DNA of 64,000 nt from Klebsiella pneumoniae (lineage in GTDB: Bacteria > Myxococcota_A > UBA796 > SXON01), in contig CAMAWH010000013.1 of the NCBI GenBank assembly GCA_945861635.1, positions 1 to 64,000 of the forward strand, given 5' to 3'. Made by a program: the position numbers and the translations under genes. Each line of letters starts with the position of its first letter. Position 1 is the first letter of the stretch. The notes under the pieces were generated by a model. It had not been told where the DNA came from. It did no database searches and saw only the letters and a list, made by a program, of their open reading frames with translations. Shown piece after piece: positions 54,982 through 64,000 of this stretch.

Positions 54982-55851
54982 ATGCGGTGGCGCGATCTGC
55001 CGGTAGTCGCTTTCGACACCGAAACTACTGGATTCAACCCTGAAGAAGGCCATCGCGTGATGGAGTTCGGGGCCGTGGAGTACCGACTCGCGCACGACGG
55101 CAGTGTCACCGAGGTGCTGCGGCACTCCTGGCTGTTCAACCCGGGCGGGCCCATTCCGCGGGAGATCCAGGACATCACCGGCATCCACGACGAGGATGTT
55201 GCCAACAAGCCGGCGTTTTCGACACGTGCAGTCGCGATTCACAAGCTGCTCGCCGGCGCGGTGACGATTGCTCACAACTACCCGTTCGACCAACGATTTC
55301 TCACGCATGAGTTTTCTCTCTGCGGGCTGACCTGGCCCTGCCCCCCTGCCGAGATCGACACCAGCGATCTGAGCCGGCAATTCTTCAAAGAGGCCAGGGA
55401 GCACAAGCTCGGCAGCATGGCGGCGCGGCTCGAGGTCCCGCTGGTTCAGGCCCACCGAGCGACGGATGATGCGGAGGCGTGCGGGCGTTCGTTTCTGGCG
55501 ATGGTTGAGCGTTTCAACGCCCCGGAACTGCTGCCCGAGATGATCGATTGGGCCGACGGCATCGGCGGTCCCCCCGACACCGGGCACCTCGTCCGTGACG
55601 CAGACGGCGTCATCGTTTTTGGGGAGGGCAAACATAGTGGCGCACCTGCCGCCTCCCACCCCGAGACCTTGGCGTGGATGGGCGTTGCCCGCGAACGCAC
55701 AAACGGGAGGTGGGATTGGCGTTACCCGGAGCCCGTCCGCCGTTGGGCCGCCCGGTTCCTCCGCATTCGCGGCTCCGGTCGCTTTCCCCAAGGGATGAAA
55801 GGATTTGGACCGCACGACTGGGGAATCGATCCCCCCGCGGGTTCGGCGTGA
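54982..55851 (+). CDS. DnaQ-like 3'-5' exonuclease
   Basis: 289 residues with the DEDDh exonuclease motifs: FDTETTG (Exo I, near residue 11), AHNYPFDQRFL (Exo II) and HRATDDAEA (Exo III, His and Asp). The first about 180 residues resemble the DNA polymerase III epsilon subunit. The C-terminal about 110 residues have no recognised domain. The role is likely DNA or RNA end trimming, or proofreading. Its stop overlaps the next gene start (GTGA). Confidence 0.88.
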   Translation: MRWRDLPVVAFDTETTGFNPEEGHRVMEFGAVEYRLAHDGSVTEVLRHSWLFNPGGPIPREIQDITGIHDEDVANKPAFSTRAVAIHKLLAGAVTIAHNYPFDQRFLTHEFSLCGLTWPCPPAEIDTSDLSRQFFKEAREHKLGSMAARLEVPLVQAHRATDDAEACGRSFLAMVERFNAPELLPEMIDWADGIGGPPDTGHLVRDADGVIVFGEGKHSGAPAASHPETLAWMGVARERTNGRWDWRYPEPVRRWAARFLRIRGSGRFPQGMKGFGPHDWGIDPPAGSA

Positions 55852-56483
55852 CACGCAGCTGGCTCCTGCTCTGCCTGCTTGCGTCGCCAACGGCCTACGC
55901 CCCGGCAGCGTTTGCGGGCGCTGCGGATGATCGCCAGTTGATTGGACAGCTCGACCGAGAAGTCATCGCATTGAAACTTCGCATCCGGGCGCTCGAGGAT
56001 GGCGCGAAACAGTGCGGAACCTCTGGCGAGCCCTCGCCGATTTATGCGGAGCTGACCCAGGCGTTCGCCGGCCAGCCCATCGTCGTCACGCGCGTCGGCG
56101 CGGAAACGCGAGTCACCATCCCAGAGCAGGTGCTCTTTTCGAACGGCGGAATGACGATGCGGGAAGAGGGCCAGTTCGCGATGGACCTTCTGGCGACGGG
56201 CCTGAAGGGCCACGCCGACCTGGACGTGATGGTAGTCGGTCACGGGGATGGCGAACCTCCGACCGCCAACCTGCGTAAACTCTACCCGACGCCGTGGGAG
56301 CTCACCGCGATACGCGCCGACATTGTCGCGCGAGAGCTGATCGAGGGGTACGGCGTAAGCCCGCACCGTTTCACGGTGGCTGCGCGGGGCGAGCAGGAAC
56401 CCGTCGCAAGCGGCGACACGCCGGAAGGTCGCGCGCAAAACCGTAGAATCGTCGTACACATCTCTCCGGGAGCACCCAAATGA
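55848..56483 (+). CDS. OmpA/MotB-like peptidoglycan-binding protein
   Basis: 211 residues from a GTG that overlaps the exonuclease stop. A signal peptide (about 1-24) is followed by a short predicted coiled coil (about 28-52) and an OmpA-like domain (about 80-208). The domain ends in the usual GxAQNRRI block that contacts diaminopimelate. It probably tethers an envelope component to the cell wall. The stop overlaps the next start (AATGA). Confidence 0.85.
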   Translation: MTRSWLLLCLLASPTAYAPAAFAGAADDRQLIGQLDREVIALKLRIRALEDGAKQCGTSGEPSPIYAELTQAFAGQPIVVTRVGAETRVTIPEQVLFSNGGMTMREEGQFAMDLLATGLKGHADLDVMVVGHGDGEPPTANLRKLYPTPWELTAIRADIVARELIEGYGVSPHRFTVAARGEQEPVASGDTPEGRAQNRRIVVHISPGAPK

Positions 56484-56992
56484 ACTTCCTCCTCGCCCTC
56501 CTTGCTTGCGGGCCGACCGCCGATGATTCCGGATCCGGTTCCGACGACGCCGCCTGCGGCGATCTCGACGGTGATGGGGGAGACACCGGCGATATTCCGA
56601 ACGTGCTCGGAAAGTGGACGTCGCTGTTTGCGAGCGATTTCTACAAGGACACGTGCGGTATCAACGACCTCGACGAGTCCAGCGAAACGTGGATCGGGGC
56701 GTTCGGACTGGAAGGACGCGTACCCGACAATATTTCCGCCAGCTTCAACCAGAACCCGGATGAGGATTTTCACGCAGCGCTGGATTCTCGCGGCGGATTC
56801 ACGATGACGGGCAACCATCAACGCGCCGATCTCGTGGTGTACGGCCAATTCGGCGGCCTCGTCTACCACGACCTCGCACTCGACAAGGACGTGATCAACG
56901 GCATGGCCACGCTGGCGTTCGACGCGGACGGTGACACCTATATCGACTGCTACGCGCGGGGATCATGGAACGCCATCCACAGCGGACAGTGA
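56480..56992 (+). CDS. Small lipoprotein, Asp-rich N-terminus
   Basis: 170 residues with a short lipoprotein signal (MNFLLALLAC). An Asp/Ser/Gly-rich linker containing DLDGDGGDTGD is followed by a compact domain of about 125 residues with two or three Cys and a DADGDTYID loop that could bind calcium. No family recognised. It is translationally coupled to the OmpA-like gene, so the two may act together at the outer membrane. Confidence 0.7.
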   Translation: MNFLLALLACGPTADDSGSGSDDAACGDLDGDGGDTGDIPNVLGKWTSLFASDFYKDTCGINDLDESSETWIGAFGLEGRVPDNISASFNQNPDEDFHAALDSRGGFTMTGNHQRADLVVYGQFGGLVYHDLALDKDVINGMATLAFDADGDTYIDCYARGSWNAIHSGQ

Positions 56993-57012
56993 TGCCCGGT
57001 TAGAGCGGCTGG

Positions 57013-58767
57013 ATGCCTCCAGCCCCGGTGCCGCCTGCGCGTCGCATCCTTCAATCGTACGAGCCCGGTTTCCGGGTCGGAATGCGAATCGCAGCCGAGG
57101 ACGCCGATCAACCCGCGAGCGTCGAGGCGGCGATAGCGGATCTGCCACCCCGAGCACGCGACCTGCTCGATCTGCTGCTCCTTACCGTCGCCGGTGGCGA
57201 TGGTGTACCCGACCGGTTCCGAGACGCCATTACCGAGCACGGACTCGCGCTGTGGCAGACGGCGGTGCTCCTGCCCCGGGCAACTTCGTACGGCGAAGCG
57301 TCCGTGCACCCCTTGCACTACGCGGGCTCGTGCCGACTCAATCCGGCAGCGCAGGGAATTCGGCCTTCGTGGCCCATTTCGTGCCCGGCTGCGCGCGTGA
57401 CCTTCGCGCCCGCGGACGCCCGTTGGGATGCCGTTCTGGTGGCCGCGCTTCTGGAGGCCAATCCGGGGCAGCTCACCCAGGATGGGATCCTCCGCAAGGA
57501 CGTCGAACGCCGGCTCCTGAGCGATCTGGGTGCCGATGATGAGCGTTGGGCGCTGGCCCTGCGACTCGCTCGCCTGACCGGCCTTGTGCGCCCGGCAGCC
57601 GGGCGGCTCCATGGCTTCCCCGAGGCGACGCCGCGGCCCCTTGCGGACCCCGCCGCCCTGGCGTCCGAGCCCGCCGCCGGCACCGTGCTGTTGCGCCTGA
57701 TTGGAGAAGAATGGCTTGACGTACCTACGCTCTTGAATTCGCTGCGTGACCACTGCCGTGAAGTGCTGCATTCGCCCTTCCAGAATGCCTATTCCGGGCG
57801 CTCGGTCGTATTCGATGACGCAGGCTGGGATGGCATCGAGCGCCTCAGCTTTCTCGGTGCTCTGGACACATTCCAGCGGTGCGGCGTGGTCGATATTGCG
57901 CGGGACGCAGAGGGAATCCTCGCCGTGCGCCGTCCCGGCCCTCGCCCGGCGATAGCCCCCGGTTTTCTTCTGGCGCCCGATGGTGACATCCTCGTGCACG
58001 TCGGCGAATTACCGCTTCACGACTACGGGCGGCTGGCGCGCATGGCGCCCTTTCTCGACGGGGACAACCTGCGTCGCCATCGCCTTGGCAAAGAGGGCGC
58101 GGCCGCCGACATCGCCGCAGGTCACCGAGACACACTCGAATTTCTTGCCGCATCCTCACGAACTGGCCTACCGACGAACATCGCCGATATCGTGCGAGAA
58201 TGGCAGCGCTCGGCCACCCGGATCACGGTCGTCAGCGGTGTCGATGTCGTCGAGGAGGCCGACGGCCGCCTCCACCTTGGCGCGGCGCCCGCGGAGGCAC
58301 GCGTGATCGACTATGCGAAGTCTCCGCGGATGAAATTCATTGCTTTTGAGGACAAGTTGCTGGTTCTGGACGGATGGGATGCGCTGCCGGTCCGCGCGGC
58401 GCTCTCGCGCGTGGCGCGTGACATGGGTCGCGAAGGAGAAGCTCGCGTTTACATCGCCGAATTGCGCCCGCACACGGAGCCCGCCTCGCTCCTGAATCGC
58501 CTCCGCACCATGCACGGTGGCGAACTTCCGGGCGAGTTGGAGGCGCTGATTCTTGCCGGCTCCGGCCTTGGTCCCGTCACGGCAGAAGACGCGGTAATCC
58601 TACGATTGCCGCATGCGGCCGCCGCGGCACTCCGACGAGATCGCGTCGCTGGTCTGCTCCTGCGCCGAGTGATCGGGCCCGACGAATCCGTTGTCGCGCG
58701 CTCGGACCTGCCGCGCCTCAAGGAACGCCTCGGCGAGCTGGGCATCGAATGGACGGGCGTCTCGTAG
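57013..58767 (+). CDS. Helicase-associated protein, Helicase_C_3/XPB-Ssl2-like
   Basis: 584 residues, cytoplasmic. The region about 310-420 (FLLAPDGDILVHVGELPLHD followed by HRLGKEGAAADIAAGH and a LPTNIADIVREW segment) matches the domain found in bacterial helicase-associated proteins that occur beside XPB-type helicases. There are no Walker motifs, so it is not itself a helicase. An XPB-like helicase and a Bax1-type nuclease lie 4-5 kb downstream on the other strand, so a shared DNA-repair role is plausible. The family call is by motif memory only. Confidence 0.65.
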   Translation: MPPAPVPPARRILQSYEPGFRVGMRIAAEDADQPASVEAAIADLPPRARDLLDLLLLTVAGGDGVPDRFRDAITEHGLALWQTAVLLPRATSYGEASVHPLHYAGSCRLNPAAQGIRPSWPISCPAARVTFAPADARWDAVLVAALLEANPGQLTQDGILRKDVERRLLSDLGADDERWALALRLARLTGLVRPAAGRLHGFPEATPRPLADPAALASEPAAGTVLLRLIGEEWLDVPTLLNSLRDHCREVLHSPFQNAYSGRSVVFDDAGWDGIERLSFLGALDTFQRCGVVDIARDAEGILAVRRPGPRPAIAPGFLLAPDGDILVHVGELPLHDYGRLARMAPFLDGDNLRRHRLGKEGAAADIAAGHRDTLEFLAASSRTGLPTNIADIVREWQRSATRITVVSGVDVVEEADGRLHLGAAPAEARVIDYAKSPRMKFIAFEDKLLVLDGWDALPVRAALSRVARDMGREGEARVYIAELRPHTEPASLLNRLRTMHGGELPGELEALILAGSGLGPVTAEDAVILRLPHAAAAALRRDRVAGLLLRRVIGPDESVVARSDLPRLKERLGELGIEWTGVS

Positions 58768-60161
58768 CGGAGCGGAGGTTTCACGCCGCGGACCGTGTCC
58801 GCGTCGGCATCGCACTTTGCACATTCACGGCCTTTGCGTGCCTTTTTCTCGACGCACCGGTTTTGGTTGGTCCCGACGGTCTTGAGCCCATCGCACACAC
58901 GCTTCGCGCGGTCGCCAACCGTTCCGATCACCCCATGCTTGCGCTGCCTACGCTGTTCTGGTGGCTCCCGACGAACGATCCGGCGCTCCGCACGGCCGCC
59001 GGGATCGGCGCCGCGGCCTCCGTTGCGCTGCTCGTTCCCTCAATAACACGCTTTGTTGCCCCATTTCTGGCCATGCTTTACCTGTCGTTCGTCAACGCCG
59101 GCGGCGCCTTTTTCACGTTTCAATGGGACGCATTGATCGTGGAGAGCCTGACGCTGTCCGTGCTGCTCTCCCCTCGCCCCGGTCGCGCCGCGCGCCTGGC
59201 ATTCTGGGCCTTGAACATCAAGCTCTACCTTGAGAGCGGCCTGGCGAAAGTGCTCTGGAGCGACGATTGGACGAGCCTGACGGCGATGGGAAATTACTGG
59301 CGTACCGCCCCACTGCCGACGCCGCTCGCCTGGTGGATGGACCGCGCGCCCGAGATCGCCCAGCGGGCGTTCACCGCAGGCACACTTCTCGGCGAGTTGG
59401 CGGCCCCCTTCCTGATGTTCGGCGGAAAGTACGGACGTCGGTGCTTTGCGGTCATCGGGATCAGCATGCAGCTGAGCATTCTGGCCACTGCGAACTACGG
59501 CGCCTTCAATTATCTCAGCATCGCACTGGCACTGGCCCTGATTTGGGAGGCAGAAGCCGGCGAACACACCGCTCGTTGGGAATGGGGCGTCGCCGGTGGC
59601 TGGGCACTGCTTTCGGTCGCGGTGGGCCTTTCTCGCTTCGCGGGCGTGGATTCGCCGCTCGCGACGTTTGCCGACCGCTGGAACGTCGCGAACGCGTACC
59701 ATTTGTTCGCGCGAATTGATCCCGAGCGTGACGAAGTGGAATTCATCGGAAGCGCCGACGGCCAGTCGTGGACGGTGCTGCCGCTGGCCTACAAGCCGGC
59801 GGAGGCCATGGCCTTTATCGCACCCTACCATCCGCGCGTCGCCTTTTCCGCGTGGTTCTGGACGTTGGGAGAGCGCGATTCCCCACTCGGATTCCGGGTG
59901 AGGTCGCCGGCCTGGGGATCTCGCCTCGTGCAGCGATGGTGTGACTCTCCAGAGATTCTTGTTCCCATCCTGACGCGTCCCGTGAGCGCGCCCCGGTACG
60001 TGACGCTGGAGTTCTGGCGGGCCACGTTTTCGACCGACCGCGCCACCTGGACACGCCTGGATCTCGGCCGGTATCCCGCTGTCCACGACTGCCACGACGG
60101 GGGAGCGCCCCATTTCCCTCAGGTCGAGGCGCTCGCGCCCGCCGACGCGGGATTGCGGTAG
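58749..60161 (+). CDS. Lipase maturation factor-like membrane protein
   Basis: 470 residues, overlapping the previous gene by 19 bp. The first about 300 residues have several membrane helices with the family block FQWDALIVESLTL and later LYLESGLAKVLWSDDW and YGAFNYL. The C-terminal about 150 residues form a soluble domain (FARIDPERDEVEF, W-rich). In animals, LMF proteins help lipases fold in the ER. In bacteria the role is unknown, perhaps folding or modification of an exported enzyme. Confidence 0.78.
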   Translation: MDGRLVAERRFHAADRVRVGIALCTFTAFACLFLDAPVLVGPDGLEPIAHTLRAVANRSDHPMLALPTLFWWLPTNDPALRTAAGIGAAASVALLVPSITRFVAPFLAMLYLSFVNAGGAFFTFQWDALIVESLTLSVLLSPRPGRAARLAFWALNIKLYLESGLAKVLWSDDWTSLTAMGNYWRTAPLPTPLAWWMDRAPEIAQRAFTAGTLLGELAAPFLMFGGKYGRRCFAVIGISMQLSILATANYGAFNYLSIALALALIWEAEAGEHTARWEWGVAGGWALLSVAVGLSRFAGVDSPLATFADRWNVANAYHLFARIDPERDEVEFIGSADGQSWTVLPLAYKPAEAMAFIAPYHPRVAFSAWFWTLGERDSPLGFRVRSPAWGSRLVQRWCDSPEILVPILTRPVSAPRYVTLEFWRATFSTDRATWTRLDLGRYPAVHDCHDGGAPHFPQVEALAPADAGLR

Positions 60162-60184
60162 ACTTCGCCCAACCCGGACGCGCC

Positions 60185-62368
60185 ATGGTGCTCCTCCTCA
60201 GCCTCGGTTGCACGTCCACTCCCGCCGAAACGGACGCGTCAGGGGCGGAGCGCGACACCGCCGAGGACGCCGCGCCGGTCGAACTGGGCAACTGTGCCGG
60301 GTATCCAGACGGCGCCTTCGCAGAAGACGCATTTCCGTGGCAGGGGTGGGACAACGGAAACGCCGCCCAATCACTCGCCGACTGGAAGAGCTACAAGTGG
60401 ACCGGGCAGGATGGTGCAAGGTACAACCTATATAAAACGCCCGGCTGGGAGGCCGTTCGTTTCGAGTTTGACGATCCGACGTGCATCTACGCGCTGCAGG
60501 TCCATTGGGCCGCGATTTCCGAAGCCGCGCCCGAGGCAATTGGGCTGTATAAGGACTTCGGCCAGAATGGATTCGATTTCCACCCGGACGAACCCTATGC
60601 AACCATGGAGAAGGAACTCACCGACGAATACCTCGACGGCTGGACAACCTACGTCCTTCCGGCGCCGTTGGAGCTTGATGATACCTGGCTGATCTATGCC
60701 GCCAGCTTCCGTGACGGTGCCGACGGGCCGGGGTTGGCTGTGGACGACGACTTCGTCGGCGAAGGGAACTGTCCAAGTTGGGACGACTGCCATTCGGTGC
60801 TGAACTATCCCGACGCCGATGCAACCACGTACTACGCGGGTACTACCTATCCCTTTCCCTACGACTTCTTGGTGCGGACGCAGTTCGAAACGCTCTCGAC
60901 CCTGGCGCCGGAGGACAGGTGGTTTCACGCCGCCTCCGAGGTGCCGCTCGGCAGCAACGTGGCATGGGGCGATTACGACGACGATGGCGACGATGACCTG
61001 ATGGCCGGCGGTCCGGCGCTCTGGCGCAACGACGCCGGCGTGTTCACCGACGTGAGCGCAAGTTCGCTCGCGAACACCTGGGGCGTAGGTACCAGCGGGG
61101 GAGTGTGGGGCGATTACGACAATGACGGCTGCCTCGACTACTACGGGCTCGGCGGCGGGAACGGCGCGGGGGAGTTGCTCCTGCACTCCAACTGTGACGG
61201 CACGTTTTCCGACGGCACCGCGCTCTCCACGATCAACGATCTGCAGGGCGAGCGAAGCTGCCTTGGAAGCGGCGAAGCCGAATACTCGCCGTCCGCCGGG
61301 GCCACGTGGACCGACTTCGACAACGACGGCTTGATCGACCTCGTTCAGGCGAACTTCCTGTGTTTCGACAGCTACACGAACTACCCCGACCGATTCTGGC
61401 ACAACGAGGGCGGCGGCGTTTTCAGCGAGTGGGGAGAGGATCACGGCTTCGAATGGGATGATCTGGCAGGTCGAGGGGCCCAGAGCCTTGACGCGGATCT
61501 CGATGGCGATCTCGACATCAATATCGTGAACTACGTCCTTCAGCGCAACCTCTACTATCGCAACAACGGCGATGGAACCTTCGAGGAAGTAGCCGGCGAT
61601 GTTGGGCTCGCCGGAAAAGGAACGGCGTACGGGCAGCAGACCTACTACGGCCACACTATCGGCCTTGCCTGGGGAGATCTCGACAACGACGGCGATTGGG
61701 ACGCCGTGCACGCAAACCTGGCGCACCCGCGGTTCTACGGTTTTTCCGACCGAACGAATCTGCTGCTACAGGAAGATGGGCATTGGACGGACGTCGCTGC
61801 CGAAAATGGAATCGTCTACCATGAGACGCACTCCGACCCTTCTCTGCTGGACATCGAGAACGACGGCGATCTCGACCTGTTCATCACCGAGGTCTACGGT
61901 GGCCGACCGACGGATGTCTACGTCAACGGCGGGCCTGCGATGTACACGGAGATGCGGCGTCAAGCCGGCATCACGACGGAAGGCGGCTGGGGAGCAGCCG
62001 TCAGCGATTACGACGGCGACGGGGATCAGGACTACCTTGAATCGTTGCTTTTCCGAAACGATGGCCCCTCGGGCCACTGGCTTGAGCTTCGATTGGTCGG
62101 GGATGTCATGTCCAACTATTCGGCGATCGGCGGGCTCGCGTGGGTGACGGCCGGCGGGAAGACAACGATGGCGAGCGTGAACGGCGGCACCGGAACCGGA
62201 TGCCAGGACAGCCAGACACTCCACTTCGGCCTCGGCGACGCGACGACGATTGAGGCTGTGCGCGTGTGGTTTCCGGGTGGGGCGACGGTGGAATACAGCG
62301 GACTGGCTGTCGATTCGGGATGGCGACTCACTGAAAGCGGCACAGCAACGGCAGGGTTGGGGCGCTAG
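60185..62368 (+). CDS. Lipoprotein with FG-GAP/VCBS repeats and ASPIC/UnbV C-terminus
   Basis: 727 residues with a short lipoprotein signal (MVLLLSLGC). The region about 15-240 is a Trp/Tyr-rich domain of unknown type. From about 255 to 620, DxDxDGxxDL repeats of the FG-GAP/VCBS kind (WGDYDDDGDDDLM, WGDLDNDGDWDAV) should build a calcium-binding propeller. The C-terminal about 110 residues follow the ASPIC/UnbV pattern (HWLELRLVG, LHFGLGDA, VRVWFPGG). It is probably a surface adhesin or binding protein. A TAGACT box at 60159-60164 lies 20 nt before the start. Confidence 0.87.
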   Translation: MVLLLSLGCTSTPAETDASGAERDTAEDAAPVELGNCAGYPDGAFAEDAFPWQGWDNGNAAQSLADWKSYKWTGQDGARYNLYKTPGWEAVRFEFDDPTCIYALQVHWAAISEAAPEAIGLYKDFGQNGFDFHPDEPYATMEKELTDEYLDGWTTYVLPAPLELDDTWLIYAASFRDGADGPGLAVDDDFVGEGNCPSWDDCHSVLNYPDADATTYYAGTTYPFPYDFLVRTQFETLSTLAPEDRWFHAASEVPLGSNVAWGDYDDDGDDDLMAGGPALWRNDAGVFTDVSASSLANTWGVGTSGGVWGDYDNDGCLDYYGLGGGNGAGELLLHSNCDGTFSDGTALSTINDLQGERSCLGSGEAEYSPSAGATWTDFDNDGLIDLVQANFLCFDSYTNYPDRFWHNEGGGVFSEWGEDHGFEWDDLAGRGAQSLDADLDGDLDINIVNYVLQRNLYYRNNGDGTFEEVAGDVGLAGKGTAYGQQTYYGHTIGLAWGDLDNDGDWDAVHANLAHPRFYGFSDRTNLLLQEDGHWTDVAAENGIVYHETHSDPSLLDIENDGDLDLFITEVYGGRPTDVYVNGGPAMYTEMRRQAGITTEGGWGAAVSDYDGDGDQDYLESLLFRNDGPSGHWLELRLVGDVMSNYSAIGGLAWVTAGGKTTMASVNGGTGTGCQDSQTLHFGLGDATTIEAVRVWFPGGATVEYSGLAVDSGWRLTESGTATAGLGR

Positions 62369-62377
62369 CGCCCGGCC

Positions 62378-63574
62378 CTACCGCGCGACCCTTTCTACCC
62401 TCCTCAAAACCTCCTTCGCCGGAATCATCTCCCCGAAGGCGACCACCGCGTCGCCGAGCTCCGCCGTGTTCTCCCCGCACTGCCGCTTGGACACAGCAAC
62501 GATCAGGTTCTCCGGTCCATAGCGCCTCATCAAGGCCAAACGACGCTCGACCGTTCCTTTGCGCCAGAATCCGAGAATTTCGAGGTGGGCCACGCGGCCG
62601 TCCTTGCGAAAGGAGAAATCCGGAACGACGACGCCTTCCCCTCCCTGCTCGACCAATTCTCCATCGCGGATCAGCTCCCACCCCGACGCCAACGCCAACC
62701 AGCGCTCCGCGAACCACGCGGCCTCACGCGTTTCATAGGCCCCCAAATCCCGGTAATGGGAAACCAGCCCCTGCGCGGGGGAGAGCGAGAGTGTCGGACG
62801 AAAGCGGCCCCACGCCACGTTTGCCGTCATCGACCAGGAAGACTGCAGCAACAACGCCGGAAAGAAGCGAGCGAGGGCCATGCCGTAGCGCGACGTCTGT
62901 GCGAAGAGCGACGCAGGTCCATCCAACCGAATTTCAAGCCCCGCCTCCGTTTTTCGCGCGTGATGGATCAACTGATGGAATTTCACCTGCCGTAACAGTT
63001 GCCGCGCGCGCGGCGGGGCAACGCCGACAAGGGTGATGTCCACGTGGTCGGCGTGCAACAACAACGCCTGTACCAATGCAACGTTGTAGCGATTCAGCAA
63101 CCACTGGGGCGTACCGATGTCAACCCGTTGCAGCACCTGCTCATCGGGATGGTCCGCATAAAGCGCGTCCGGCAAGCCCTCGACAGGTACGCCCAGCTCC
63201 GCCGCCACGGCGGCGAACACCTCGTCTGCGGTCACCGCCCCCTCGATCGGCACCGCAACGACCGGACCGCGACGCGCTGCCTCCAAAAAGACGGCGCGAC
63301 GAAGAACCACGGGCTCGACGGCGGCCGACACGTCAAACACCGACTTGTCCAACAGCACCTTCACCAATCCGTCCGCCAGCTTTCGGTCCGTGTCGTCGCC
63401 GAGGATGCCCTCGATCCGCTCGTCCAACTCCGAGCGCTTGCTGCCAATCGCCTCCCGAAACGCAACCAACAGTCGCTCCGCGCGTTCCAAAAGCCTGGGC
63501 GACGCCGGATCGATGAACCCGGGCTTCAGAACTCCCTTCTCCGCGCGTGCGCGCACCATGTCACCGGTAAGCAT
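62378..63574 (-). CDS. DUF790/Bax1-type nuclease
   Basis: 398 residues from the ATG at 63574, because MLTGDMVRARAEKG...KPGFI matches the family's N-terminus; the frame to 63634 only adds sequence overlapping the helicase. The family is the archaeal Bax1 nuclease that binds XPB helicase and cuts 3' of DNA bubbles. The C-terminal third has the PD-(D/E)xK-like layout: VVVPDFSFR as the Asp strand and HLEILGFW as the E-x-x strand, then LIVAVSKRQ. It starts 14 bp inside the end of the upstream XPB-type helicase gene, so the two are made together. Confidence 0.85.
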   Translation of the reverse strand: MLTGDMVRARAEKGVLKPGFIDPASPRLLERAERLLVAFREAIGSKRSELDERIEGILGDDTDRKLADGLVKVLLDKSVFDVSAAVEPVVLRRAVFLEAARRGPVVAVPIEGAVTADEVFAAVAAELGVPVEGLPDALYADHPDEQVLQRVDIGTPQWLLNRYNVALVQALLLHADHVDITLVGVAPPRARQLLRQVKFHQLIHHARKTEAGLEIRLDGPASLFAQTSRYGMALARFFPALLLQSSWSMTANVAWGRFRPTLSLSPAQGLVSHYRDLGAYETREAAWFAERWLALASGWELIRDGELVEQGGEGVVVPDFSFRKDGRVAHLEILGFWRKGTVERRLALMRRYGPENLIVAVSKRQCGENTAELGDAVVAFGEMIPAKEVLRRVERVAR

Positions 63575-64000
63575 CGTGCTCCCGACGGCGCACGCTGGCG
63601 CTTGCTTCCGTTGTACCTTCCGCCACCAGCTCATACAGGATCGCCTGCTTCCCGGCCGCGGGCCGCAGGATCCTTCCCAACCGCTGCACCGCCTCGCGCA
63701 CCGTAGACGTTCCGCTCACGACGATGGCGATCTCGGCCGCCGGCAGGTCCACGCCTTCATTCAACACGCGGGAGGTTGCGATGATATTGAGTGACCCGGC
63801 CCCGAAAGCATCTAGGATCGCTCTCCGTTCTTTCACGTCCGTACGATGGGTGATCACCGGCACCAGCAGCGCACGGGACACGCGCAGCGCGGTGTCGTTG
63901 TCGTTGGTGAAGATGAGCGTCCGGCGTCCCCATTCGCTCGCGACGATTGCCCTCACCACATCGATCTTTCGTTCGGTGCCGTGGGCGATGCGCTTCGCGT
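63561..64000 (-). CDS. XPB-type superfamily 2 DNA helicase, C-terminal part (runs off the window)
   Basis: Only the last about 146 residues are inside the window; the coding frame continues without a stop to base 64000. Helicase C-terminal motifs are clear: TLIFTND (motif IV region), SRVLNEGVDLP (motif V) and SGTSTVREAVQRLGRILRP (motif VI with the arginine fingers). This sequence style is that of XPB/Rad25 helicases. XPB opens DNA around lesions in nucleotide excision repair. The downstream nuclease gene overlaps its stop codon region. Confidence 0.88.
   Translation of the reverse strand, partial: AKRIAHGTERKIDVVRAIVASEWGRRTLIFTNDNDTALRVSRALLVPVITHRTDVKERRAILDAFGAGSLNIIATSRVLNEGVDLPAAEIAIVVSGTSTVREAVQRLGRILRPAAGKQAILYELVAEGTTEASASVRRREHDAYR

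Noticed and set aside
1-64000. tRNA, rRNA, insertion sequences, prophage
   Set aside because: Intergenic gaps are nearly all under 170 bp, and I found no cloverleaf, rRNA-like sequence, transposase, integrase or terminal inverted repeats.

Overview
This is a gene-dense, high-GC bacterial chromosome fragment with 39 protein-coding genes on both strands. Many neighbours touch or overlap by a few bases (ATGA, GTGA or AATGA junctions). I see no RNA gene, insertion sequence, phage gene or CRISPR array. The source is most likely a member of Myxococcota (formerly Deltaproteobacteria). The evidence is a C-terminal MYXO-CTERM-type sorting tail (gene at 53908-54972), several lipoproteins built from MopE-like Asp/Cys metal-binding repeats and FG-GAP repeats, Ser/Thr kinases with long Pro/Ala-rich linkers, and sigma-54 activators. 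This taxonomic call is inference.

Layout. 1-391: a 131-bp tandem repeat and a palindrome ahead of a MopE/FG-GAP surface lipoprotein (392-2866). 2877-13285: a signalling and envelope cluster made of a protein with a GNSAVQ motif (minus strand), then a plus-strand operon encoding a pseudokinase with C-terminal beta-grasp domains, an FHA-like/TM/lytic transglycosylase fusion, a small membrane protein, a membrane Ser/Thr kinase, and a TolA-like Ala/Lys/Asp repeat protein. 13269-19534: a degenerate nuclease-fold membrane protein, a Rossmann protein, an HtrA-type protease, an RNase Z-like hydrolase and a B12-binding radical SAM enzyme. 19641-23361: a paired M16 protease (active plus inactive subunit) and a branched-chain aminotransferase.

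23381-38470 is the most unusual part. It holds two rearranged cassettes, each pairing an AlgI-like MBOAT O-acyltransferase with a large periplasmic SGNH-type protein. A third SGNH paralogue, a GH-A-type glycosidase, a classical SGNH hydrolase and a small lipoprotein complete the set. The three large SGNH proteins each carry two copies of an internal module marked by a W-x-YPG motif. The set looks like machinery for O-acylating and trimming an exported or surface polysaccharide.

38489-52255 continues the envelope theme: a parvulin chaperone, a second MopE/lamin-tail/FG-GAP lipoprotein, two GT-C-type glycosyltransferases, two alkaline-phosphatase-superfamily hydrolases and another secreted module protein. 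A separate two-Cys beta module (signature C-x5-[AS]-[TA]-G-x3-[VL]-D-[RW]) recurs six times in four of the genes between 23 and 51 kb and links these loci.

52298-62368: an NtrC-like activator whose receiver has lost its phospho-acceptor, the MYXO-CTERM protein, a DnaQ-like exonuclease, an OmpA-like protein, a small lipoprotein, a helicase-associated (Helicase_C_3-like) protein, a lipase-maturation-factor-like membrane protein and an FG-GAP/UnbV lipoprotein. The right edge carries a DUF790/Bax1-type nuclease and the C-terminus of its XPB-type helicase partner, an archaeal-style excision-repair pair.
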